Virus record (IMG/VR): IMGVR_UViG_3300022933_000019
Location: 1 to 27,809 of that record
Length of the DNA: 27,809 nt
Source: a virus
Strand: one strand, 5' to 3'
Position numbers and translations under genes: made by a program
Notes under the pieces: model-generated
The model's database searches: none
What the model was told of the DNA's origin: nothing
Seen by the model: only the letters and a program-made list of their open reading frames with translations
Shown: positions 1 through 6,339 of the stretch, one piece after another
Numbering within the stretch: the first letter of the stretch is position 1
Layout: the number at the start of each line of letters is the position of its first letter

Positions 1-2
1 CA

Positions 3-551
3 GATACTATAGATTTTAACAAGTCTATATTACAAAAGATTGTAGCTAAACATGGCAACATGGGATTGTTTGATGACCCAATGGTAGAGCTTATTGAAAA
101 TGTAATCGGCTATAGTAAGCTAGTCTTCCTAGATAGACATGGTAACTATCGTATCATGAATGAACAGAAAGGTTCATGGCATGATGGTATATGGTATAGT
201 AATAATAGCTACAAGAAACCTGAACCAGTTGAATACACAGGATATGATTGGACTAAGCAAGGTACGCATCGCACTTCGCTGCCCATGGCAGCCAAGGACT
301 CCTGCTCCCTCGCCTCTGGTGAATGGGTTATATGTAATGAAGACTATGACTATGGTATAGGTGATGATACAGTAACCATTAAGAAAGGTGAGTGGGTTGA
401 AATAGAAAATGTAGATAGTAAAAGTAAAACTTGTACACTAATTACTGGTGACTACATGAACCCTACTATCTTTACTAAAGTACCTACATCTGTAGTAGAA
501 TCATGGGAAGATGCTGACTCTCCTAGTTACAATAAGACGTTTGACTTTTAA
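3..551 (+). CDS. C-terminal part of a putative class II glutamine amidotransferase-like protein (5' partial)
   Basis: The reading frame is open from the window edge, so the true start lies upstream; the first internal ATG is at 60 and 182 codons are visible. The core around residues 40-70 (LVFLDRHGNYRIMNE, then GIWYSN) resembles the C-terminal region of phage proteins annotated as class II glutamine amidotransferases. The catalytic N-terminal cysteine would be outside the window, so the call rests on family resemblance recalled from memory. If right, it would hydrolyse glutamine to supply ammonia, or be a related N-terminal-nucleophile enzyme. A GC-rich island at about 261-318 encodes a segment (THRTSLPMAAKDSCSLAS) unlike the rest of the gene. 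The last codons overlap the -35 box of the promoter at 541-569. Confidence 0.45.
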   Translation, partial: DTIDFNKSILQKIVAKHGNMGLFDDPMVELIENVIGYSKLVFLDRHGNYRIMNEQKGSWHDGIWYSNNSYKKPEPVEYTGYDWTKQGTHRTSLPMAAKDSCSLASGEWVICNEDYDYGIGDDTVTIKKGEWVEIENVDSKSKTCTLITGDYMNPTIFTKVPTSVVESWEDADSPSYNKTFDF

Positions 552-569
552 TTAATAGTATGGTATACT
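541..569 (+). promoter_or_regulatory. Sigma70-type promoter, TTGACT-N17-TATACT with extended -10
   Basis: The -35 box TTGACT is at 541-546, the spacer is exactly 17 nt, and the -10 box TATACT is at 564-569 with TGG directly upstream (extended -10). The predicted start is near 576, giving about 14 nt of leader that contains an AAGGAG ribosome site (578-583) before the ATG at 590. It probably drives the replication gene cluster. The promoter at 8325-8353 has the same design, which suggests recognition by host sigma70 RNA polymerase. Confidence 0.75.
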
Positions 570-589
570 ATTTATATAAGGAGTAAATT

Positions 590-709
590 ATGTTAAGATG
601 GTATATAGTAATAGAAAATGAAGCGGGTGATAAAGTAGAACTACGAGATGTCCCGAAAGATGTTGAGGTAGTTGTTGATGAATTTATACATGACATGGAG
701 GGTAACTAA
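590..709 (+). CDS. Hypothetical small protein, 39 aa
   Basis: A short ORF starting MLRWYIVIENEAGDKVELRD and ending FIHDMEGN. The start is supported by a good AAGGAG site at 578-583, six bases before the ATG, and by its position as the first gene after the promoter at 541-569. The protein is acidic with alternating hydrophobic and charged residues, which would fit a small beta-rich fold. I do not recognise the family. First-gene position after a strong promoter is typical of early phage proteins, but no role can be assigned. Confidence 0.55.
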   Translation: MLRWYIVIENEAGDKVELRDVPKDVEVVVDEFIHDMEGN

Positions 710-756
710 TATGTATGGTGAACGAAGAGATTTATAATTAACCGAAGGAGAATTGT

Positions 757-1122
757 ATGGAAAGGAGAGTTTGGAACAGAAGAAAAGATGGATACCTTCA
801 AGCTCGTATTGATGGTAAGATGTGGATGCAACATCGATATGTATGGACGTACCATAATGGTGCAATACCTAAAGGTATGGTGATACATCACATCAATAGT
901 GTGAAGGATGATAACAGATTAAGTAACCTAGCACTAGTAACTAAATCTGGTAATGAACTCAAGATAGATAGAGCTGGTAAAGGTTATACATATCAGAAAG
1001 ATAGAAACAAATACCAAGCTCAAAGAAAAGTAGGTGATAAGGTAAGGAACTTGGGTAGATTTGCAACTAAATGTGGTGCTTATATGGCTAATAGAATGGC
1101 TTATGTAACTAAAGGAGTATAA
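757..1122 (+). CDS. HNH endonuclease with C-terminal AP2-like domain
   Basis: A 121-aa protein of the free-standing HNH homing-endonuclease type. The HNH core is at residues 42-61: HH at 44-45, the conserved Asn of DDNRLSN at 53 and a final Asn at 57. Residues 77-116 (GYTYQKDRNKYQAQ, then an NLGRF turn and a helix ending MANRMAYV) look like an AP2-type DNA-binding domain, a common partner of phage HNH domains. The start has AAGGAG at 745-750. Such enzymes nick or cut DNA and often spread as selfish elements. It sits between early genes and no intron is visible beside it. The next ORF begins two bases after its stop. Confidence 0.85.
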   Translation: MERRVWNRRKDGYLQARIDGKMWMQHRYVWTYHNGAIPKGMVIHHINSVKDDNRLSNLALVTKSGNELKIDRAGKGYTYQKDRNKYQAQRKVGDKVRNLGRFATKCGAYMANRMAYVTKGV

Positions 1123-1123
1123 C

Positions 1124-1279
1124 ATGGAACGAAAAGATGAGGCATGGATTAATCCACCAGAACCAAAGGAAGAATACGAACCAGACTATGATGCTATCAA
1201 TGATAGAAAGAAAATAGAAGAAGAAGAAAGACAACAGCAGATAATAGAGTCATGCTGTCAACCAGGAGATATAAAATAA
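1124..1279 (+). CDS. Hypothetical charged protein, 51 aa
   Basis: The ORF begins MERKDEAWINPPEPKEEYEP and ends ESCCQPGDIK. An AAAGGAG site at about 1111-1117, inside the end of the HNH gene, precedes the ATG. The stop codon shares its last A with the ATG of the next gene (TAATG), which suggests translational coupling. The middle (residues 27-42, DRKKIEEEERQQQIIE) is probably a short charged helix. No family is recognised. Confidence 0.5.
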   Translation: MERKDEAWINPPEPKEEYEPDYDAINDRKKIEEEERQQQIIESCCQPGDIK

Positions 1280-1455
1280 TGCGATGCCAAGCATGTGATA
1301 AGAATCTATCTGACTTTGAGTCTACTCGTAAGCATCATGAATCAGGTGAGTTTGTAGACCTATGTAACAAATGCTTTGGTACTATACAAAGTGATGTCAA
1401 TGACATTGACGAGCGAGAAGACTTACGTCATGTAGATGATGAAGACTATGAGTAA
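1279..1455 (+). CDS. Small zinc-ribbon protein, 58 aa
   Basis: The protein starts MRCQACDKNL and contains CxxC (Cys 3 and 6) followed by CxxC in LCNKC, the layout of a treble-clef or zinc-ribbon knuckle, with an acidic tail (DIDEREDLRHVDDEDYE). A longer reading from the ATG at 1252 is possible. I prefer 1279 because it overlaps the previous stop as TAATG and begins right before the first cysteine pair. Zinc ribbons of this type bind nucleic acid or protein; the specific role is unknown. Its end overlaps the start of the primase (ATGAGTAA), so the two are probably co-translated. Confidence 0.65.
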   Translation: MRCQACDKNLSDFESTRKHHESGEFVDLCNKCFGTIQSDVNDIDEREDLRHVDDEDYE

Positions 1456-2137
1456 GTTTATTAAGTTAGGTCCGTGCCCACATTGTGGTTCAAGAGATAA
1501 TAGGGCTGAGTATGATAATGGCTATTGGTGTTTCGGATGTAGTAAACTAGAAAGAAAGAATGATACACAAACACTACGAGAAAGAGTATATGGTACGCAC
1601 ACAACTAAAGCAGATAGCAATTCTATAATCACTACAATAAAAAACATACCACAGAATGCTATGCAATGGTTACTAAAATATGATATACGTCTAGATGAAA
1701 TAGATAAATATAATATAGGATGGGAGCCTAACATGAATGTATTAGTATTAATTCAAAACTCTAATTACTGGCAAGGTAGAAACTTTGGCTTTGGTAATGC
1801 AAAGTATAGAAGTAATGGTATTAAACCCTTGACTATTTATGGTGAAGGTGATACAATAATATTAGTAGAAGATGTTTTATCTGCTATTAAAATAGCACGG
1901 ACACATAAGTATTGTGCTTCGCCTTTGCTTGGTAGCTCGTTGAGCAAGCAAGCCGAATCACAATTAGTTAAAGAGTATAAACATATCTATGTCTGGCTAG
2001 ATAGAGATAAGGCTAGTAATGCAGTGCGTATTAGAAATAGGCTAAGGTCTTTAGGTGTAACAAGCAGAGCTATTATCTCTGACCTTGACCCTAAAGAATA
2101 TGATAAACAAACTATAACGGAGATAATAAATGATTGA
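1448..2137 (+). CDS. DNA primase (T7 gp4 N-terminal type: zinc finger plus TOPRIM)
   Basis: A 229-aa protein that would make RNA primers for lagging-strand synthesis. A zinc finger at residues 10-31 has CPHC and CFGC, matching the template-recognition finger of T7 gp4. The TOPRIM domain shows the metal-binding Glu at about 141 (ILVEDVLSAIK) and the DxD motif at about 185-187 (VWLDRDKAS). In T7, primase and helicase are one polypeptide; here they are separate genes overlapping by eight bases. I chose the ATG at 1448 (MSKFIKLG), which overlaps the upstream stop; ATGs at 1436 and 1439 are possible. A GC-rich hairpin lies inside the gene at 1918-1957. Confidence 0.9.
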   Translation: MSKFIKLGPCPHCGSRDNRAEYDNGYWCFGCSKLERKNDTQTLRERVYGTHTTKADSNSIITTIKNIPQNAMQWLLKYDIRLDEIDKYNIGWEPNMNVLVLIQNSNYWQGRNFGFGNAKYRSNGIKPLTIYGEGDTIILVEDVLSAIKIARTHKYCASPLLGSSLSKQAESQLVKEYKHIYVWLDRDKASNAVRIRNRLRSLGVTSRAIISDLDPKEYDKQTITEIIND

Positions 2138-3368
2138 AGAAGTAATACTTAATCTATTCTTAAGAGACAGGCATCTCTATGAAAAGTATTATAAGTATAT
2201 TAACTTACAGTATATTAAAAATAACTTTACTAATCTTTACAAGTTATTTGTAGTGCTGCACCAACATTATGAATCAAGTAAAGATGTAACAGTTAGTCAA
2301 GTAGACTTTGAGTTAGTATACAATAGTAGTTATCTCTTAGAGAATAGCGAAAGACAAGAGCTAACTACCATACTAACTAGAATATATAGTTTAGAATGTG
2401 TAGAAACTAATGCAATTAAATATCTTAATGACCACAAAAAAAGATGTATAGCAGGTGAGTTAGCTAAGATAGCACTAGACGTAGAAGATGGTACAGCTAA
2501 GGCAGAAGAACTAACTAATAAAATGAAAGAGTTAGATACATCTGTTGATGTCAAAGAAGAAATTGATTTTGTTAATATGGATTTAGATTACTTATATGAA
2601 TCTCAAATACAATCACCAGGGTTAAGATGGAGACTACCTTGGCTTAACAAATCATTAGGTTCATTACGTAAAGGAGACTTTGGTTTTATCTTTGCTAGAC
2701 CAGAGACAGGCAAGACTACCTTCCTTGCAAGTGAGATAACACACATGCTTACACAAACTGATGGTGATATACTATGGTTTAACAACGAAGAACAAGGTAA
2801 TAAAGTAGGAGTCAGATGTCATCAGGCTATGTTAGGAGCAACCATTAAAGATTTGTTTGGTAACAATAGAAAAGCTAACAAAGAAAAATATGAAAAGGTA
2901 ACACAGAATCGTATTAAAATATTAAACTTAGAAGATAGTGGTAGTACCCAGCGTATAGAATATATACTTAATGAAACTAAACCTGCACTTATTATCTTTG
3001 ACCAGATAGATAAAATACGAGGGTTCAAAGCAGATAGATATGACTTACAACTTAAATCTTTATATCAATGGGCTAGAGAGTTAGCTAAGAAATATGCACC
3101 AGTCATTGCAGTGTCGCAAGCTGGTGGTACTGGTGAAGGTAAGATATGGTTAACAATGGATGATGTTGATAGCAGCAAGACTGCTAAGCAAGGTGAAGCT
3201 GACTGGATACTAGGCATTGGAGTAGAACAAAACAATACAAGCAATCAAAGATTTTTAAATATAAGTAAAAATAAATTACTTGGTGATGAAGATACACTGC
3301 CTGACCTACGTCATGGCAATCAACAAGTTTTAATTAAACCAGATATAGCGAGGTACATAGAGATATGA
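2130..3368 (+). CDS. Replicative DNA helicase (DnaB / T7 gp4 helicase family)
   Basis: A 412-aa RecA-fold hexameric helicase. Walker A is ARPETGKTT (residues 189-197; the usual first Gly is Ala), the catalytic Glu is in WFNNEEQG (about 220), Walker B is LIIFDQID (Asp 291) and the sensor-like Gln is in VIAVSQAGG (about 330). The N-terminal 150 residues are helical and resemble the DnaB N-terminal/linker region rather than a primase. It would unwind the fork with the separate primase encoded just upstream (8-base overlap) and the polymerase just downstream (4-base overlap, ATGA), so the three are likely translated as a unit. Confidence 0.9.
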   Translation: MIEEVILNLFLRDRHLYEKYYKYINLQYIKNNFTNLYKLFVVLHQHYESSKDVTVSQVDFELVYNSSYLLENSERQELTTILTRIYSLECVETNAIKYLNDHKKRCIAGELAKIALDVEDGTAKAEELTNKMKELDTSVDVKEEIDFVNMDLDYLYESQIQSPGLRWRLPWLNKSLGSLRKGDFGFIFARPETGKTTFLASEITHMLTQTDGDILWFNNEEQGNKVGVRCHQAMLGATIKDLFGNNRKANKEKYEKVTQNRIKILNLEDSGSTQRIEYILNETKPALIIFDQIDKIRGFKADRYDLQLKSLYQWARELAKKYAPVIAVSQAGGTGEGKIWLTMDDVDSSKTAKQGEADWILGIGVEQNNTSNQRFLNISKNKLLGDEDTLPDLRHGNQQVLIKPDIARYIEI

Positions 3369-4525
3369 GTTACTTAGTATTAGATGTAGAAACAACTATC
3401 AGTAATAAAGGTAATCCTTTTGACCAAACAAATAAACTTTGTATGGTTGGGTTACTCACGGCTAACGAGAAAATGATATACGATATAGAATACTCCGTTG
3501 ACCCCTACAAGGAATCACTAAAGCAAATCCAATTAGCCGTGGATAAGTGCGATGTGCTTGTAGGGTTTAACATTAAGTTTGATTTACATTGGCTAGCTAG
3601 ATATGGTATTACATTTGCTAATAAACGTATATGGGATTGTCAACTGACAGAGTTTATTTTACGCAGCCAGGTCAACAGTTATCCATCATTGGATAAGGTA
3701 TCTGAGTACTATGAGTTAGGTAGTAAGCTTGATGAAGTTAAAGAAAACTATTGGAAGAATGGTATTGATACAGACAAAGTACCTAAAGATATATTAATAG
3801 AATACTTAGAAAAAGATATAGAACTAACTGAACAAGTAATGTCTATGCAAATGAAAGAGTTAGCCGACCAGCCTCAACTGAGGCGGCTAATCTCTTTACA
3901 CAATCAAGACTTAATTGGTTTACAAGAAATGGAATTCAATGGTCTTAAGTATGAATACAATACATCACAAATTTTAGGAGATGAATTAGATGAACAAATC
4001 AGCAAACTTAATGAGAAGCTTTTTAGTTATCATGCTTACGATAATTTTAATCCCAATTCTGGGGAGCATCTTTCTGCTTTTCTTTACGGTGGGTTTATTA
4101 AAGAGCGTTTTCAACGCCCCATCGGACATTATAAAACTGGCACACATGCAGGCGAAGTTAAGTATAAATGGGATGAGCGACATAAAGAATTCCCACAAAA
4201 AATAAAACCAATAGCAGGTACTGAGTTAAAGAAAGAAGGTTTCTATAGTACTAACGAAGATACATTGCGTAAACTAAAAGGTAATGAAGAAGCTAAAAGT
4301 ATATTGCAAACATTACTAACTCGTGCTACACTAGAGAAAAGAAAGACTACATATTACCACGGGTTAGTCAAACTAATTGATGAGATGAACTGGAAAAAAG
4401 ATACTATACATGGTCAACTCAATCAATGTGTAGCAAAAACGGGTAGGTTAAGTAGCAGTAAGCCTAACTTACAAAACTTTGATGGAGAGATTAAGTCTCT
4501 CTTTACAACTAGATACGGAGAATAA
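3365..4525 (+). CDS. Family A DNA polymerase, N-terminal part: 3'-5' exonuclease and start of polymerase domain
   Basis: A 386-aa protein with all three proofreading motifs: Exo I LVLDVETT (Asp 7, Glu 9), Exo II VGFNIKFDLHWL (Asp 73) and Exo III YLEKD (Tyr 147, Asp 151). It continues into the polymerase domain with FNPNSGEHLSAFLYGG and, near the end, KTGRLSSSKPNLQN, the conserved segment before motif A. The ORF stops at TTRYGE, just before where the palm should continue. The missing half (motifs A, B and C) is the separate ORF at 4752. The two halves together give about 623 aa, close to T7 polymerase (704 aa), so they presumably assemble into one enzyme. Hairpins lie inside at 3503-3565 and 3860-3890. 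Confidence 0.9.
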   Translation: MSYLVLDVETTISNKGNPFDQTNKLCMVGLLTANEKMIYDIEYSVDPYKESLKQIQLAVDKCDVLVGFNIKFDLHWLARYGITFANKRIWDCQLTEFILRSQVNSYPSLDKVSEYYELGSKLDEVKENYWKNGIDTDKVPKDILIEYLEKDIELTEQVMSMQMKELADQPQLRRLISLHNQDLIGLQEMEFNGLKYEYNTSQILGDELDEQISKLNEKLFSYHAYDNFNPNSGEHLSAFLYGGFIKERFQRPIGHYKTGTHAGEVKYKWDERHKEFPQKIKPIAGTELKKEGFYSTNEDTLRKLKGNEEAKSILQTLLTRATLEKRKTTYYHGLVKLIDEMNWKKDTIHGQLNQCVAKTGRLSSSKPNLQNFDGEIKSLFTTRYGE

Positions 4526-4528
4526 ATA

Positions 4529-4750
4529 ATGGATATGGATGAATGGGAAATTAACATTAAAGACGCTGAAGAACAACAAGCACAAGAAGAAGCACATCAA
4601 CACTTTACAGCACATGAGTTTAGTGACATGATACTATCTCTTGGACCTAATGCAGTACTGTCATTACTTACTGATGAAGCTAGGTCTGAGCTACGTAAGA
4701 GTATCATTATACAATATAACCACAGATTAGTAGAAACATCAGGATTATAA
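4529..4750 (+). CDS. Small acidic protein lying between the two polymerase halves, 73 aa
   Basis: This ORF fills the gap between the two parts of the polymerase with three bases before it and one after. It has a GGAG site at 4517-4520. The N-terminal half is very acidic and Gln/Glu-rich (INIKDAEEQQAQEEAHQHF); the rest looks helical (FSDMILSLGPNAVLSLLTDEARSELRKSI). No nuclease, intein or DnaJ HPD motif is visible. From memory, polymerase genes of HMO-2011-type phages carry a partial DnaJ-like insertion between domains, so a replication-linked role is plausible but unproven. It could bridge or stabilise the two halves. Confidence 0.75.
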   Translation: MDMDEWEINIKDAEEQQAQEEAHQHFTAHEFSDMILSLGPNAVLSLLTDEARSELRKSIIIQYNHRLVETSGL

Positions 4751-4751
4751 T

Positions 4752-5465
4752 ATGATACTTAACGCAGATGCAAAAGCTCTTGAATGGGTATGTGCATCCT
4801 TCTTATCACAAGATAAGACAGCACATCAAGAGATACATAATGAGATTGACCAGCATACTGACAATCAAAATAGATTTGGATTACCATCTAGATTAATAGC
4901 TAAGACATTTGTCTTCAGACTAATCTATGGTGGTAGTGCATACAGTTATGCTATGGACAATAACTTTAAAGATATTGGTAATGAAGACTATTGGCAAAAC
5001 GTAATTGATGAGTTCTATAAAAAGTATACAGGTCTTAAAGATTGGCATGACAAGATATTTGCAGATGCCAAACGAGACCTTAGGCTTACTATGCCTACAG
5101 GTAGAACTTACTTATACCCTACAGAAATAAACAGTATGGGTAAAGTAAAATATCCACGCACCCGAATCCTCAACTACCCAGTGCAAGGATTGGGTGCTGA
5201 CTTAATGGCTATAGCTAGAGTATCATTACGTAATAGATTAAAAGAAACAGAAGGTATTAAGATAATTAATACTGTACACGATTCAATTATGCTTGACTTT
5301 GACCCATCAATATGTTATACTAATAGTATAGTAGAAACAGTTAAGCAATGTTTTGAAGATATTCCAAGTAACTTTGCTAAGTTATTTGGTAAAGAATTCA
5401 ACCTTCCTATGAGGGTTGATATACAACTAGGTACCAATTGGGGTAACCTAGAAGACGTAACTTAA
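4752..5465 (+). CDS. Family A DNA polymerase, C-terminal part: palm and fingers with motifs A, B and C
   Basis: A 237-aa protein that begins almost on motif A: NADAKALEWVCAS gives the catalytic Asp 6 and Glu 11. Motif B (O helix) is RLIAKTFVFRLIYGG, with Arg 47, Lys 51, Phe 55 and Tyr 59 in the RxxxKxxxFxxxYG pattern. Motif C is NTVHDSIMLDF with His 176 and catalytic Asp 177; the usual next Glu is Ser. Phe 55 corresponds to Phe762 of E. coli Pol I, a form associated in viral surveys with lytic phages. It cannot work without the exonuclease/thumb half at 3365-4525. An AGGA site precedes the ATG. A 12-bp hairpin lies inside at 5158-5197. Confidence 0.9.
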   Translation: MILNADAKALEWVCASFLSQDKTAHQEIHNEIDQHTDNQNRFGLPSRLIAKTFVFRLIYGGSAYSYAMDNNFKDIGNEDYWQNVIDEFYKKYTGLKDWHDKIFADAKRDLRLTMPTGRTYLYPTEINSMGKVKYPRTRILNYPVQGLGADLMAIARVSLRNRLKETEGIKIINTVHDSIMLDFDPSICYTNSIVETVKQCFEDIPSNFAKLFGKEFNLPMRVDIQLGTNWGNLEDVT

Positions 5466-5484
5466 TCTTAAGGAGATTATACAT

Positions 5485-6033
5485 ATGCAAGTAAATGTCG
5501 TAGATGTATCAAGCTTGAACACTCATGCAGCAAAGAATGGTAGACAATACCAGTCAATAGAAATCATGTACAAAAATGATGCTGGTCAAGCTCAAAATAA
5601 AAAGCTAATGTCTTTTGCAAACCCTGCCGTATTTAAAGCAGCACAGACTTGGAGTAAGGGTGATGTAATTCATGTGTCAACAGAAAAAGACCAGAATGGA
5701 TATTGGCAATGGACAGCAGTAGGAGATGCTAATACCACTACAGACAAACGTGATGATGGTACAGCACAGGGTTCTACTCAAGCCGCAAGCTCAACAGCAC
5801 CTACTCGTGTGTCAGGCAGTAACTACGAGACCAAAGATGAACGAGCAGCTAGGCAAGTAATGATAGTCCGTCAATCATCATTAAGTAATGCAGTAGCGAC
5901 CCTAGCAATAGAAGGGAGCAAGGCAACAGCTAATGATGTAATTAGTTTAGCTAAATTATATGAGGGATATGTCTTAGGTCAACAAGCAGAAGTATCTAGT
6001 ATTGATGACTTAGCATCAGACATTCCATTCTAA
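5485..6033 (+). CDS. Single-stranded DNA-binding protein (OB-fold)
   Basis: A 182-aa protein. Residues 1-80 alternate in a way typical of an OB fold (QVNVVDVSSLNTHAAKNGRQ through YWQWTAVGDAN). A low-complexity Ser/Thr/Ala linker follows, and the last residues DDLASDIPF match the acidic tip of bacterial SSB that docks replication partners. It sits directly after the polymerase, with AAGGAG at about 5470-5475 upstream. It would coat single-stranded DNA at the fork and recruit polymerase or helicase. Its stop overlaps the next start by one base (TAATG). Confidence 0.85.
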   Translation: MQVNVVDVSSLNTHAAKNGRQYQSIEIMYKNDAGQAQNKKLMSFANPAVFKAAQTWSKGDVIHVSTEKDQNGYWQWTAVGDANTTTDKRDDGTAQGSTQAASSTAPTRVSGSNYETKDERAARQVMIVRQSSLSNAVATLAIEGSKATANDVISLAKLYEGYVLGQQAEVSSIDDLASDIPF

Positions 6034-6338
6034 TGGATACTAAACTAAAGACGAATCTAGGAGCTTTAGGAGGAGTACTACTCTTCCTATTGCTCATAGG
6101 TTACTATGACAGAGATACTCCTACTCAGGTTCACAAAGAGGAGGCTATAAAGGAGCATGAAGAGTTTGTTACTTCTTTTCAAATAGTTGAAATCATCCCT
6201 GACTTACCAGTTATAGAAGGGTATGATAATCCTACAGTAGATGATTTACCTCCACTAACACTTGATGGTAGTCATCTTCCTATTATAGATGGATATGAAC
6301 CTTTGGAAGTTCATGAGTTACCTAACCTAGAGGACTAG
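6033..6338 (+). CDS. Small single-pass membrane protein with a duplicated C-terminal motif, 101 aa
   Basis: A hydrophobic segment at residues 11-24 (ALGGVLLFLLLIGY region) predicts one transmembrane helix. The remaining part is acidic. Residues 58-75 (LPVIEGYDNPTVDDLPPL) and 82-99 (LPIIDGYEPLEVHELPNL) are clearly repeats of each other. The family is not recognised. Its place between SSB and the 5' nuclease, with a one-base overlap to SSB, suggests expression with replication proteins, but a membrane role, for example anchoring or host takeover, is only inference. Confidence 0.7.
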   Translation: MDTKLKTNLGALGGVLLFLLLIGYYDRDTPTQVHKEEAIKEHEEFVTSFQIVEIIPDLPVIEGYDNPTVDDLPPLTLDGSHLPIIDGYEPLEVHELPNLED

Positions 6339-6339
6339 T

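Noticed and set aside
711-737. Eight-codon ORF MYGERRDL between the 39-aa ORF and the HNH gene
   Set aside because: No meaningful length and no ribosome site of its own.
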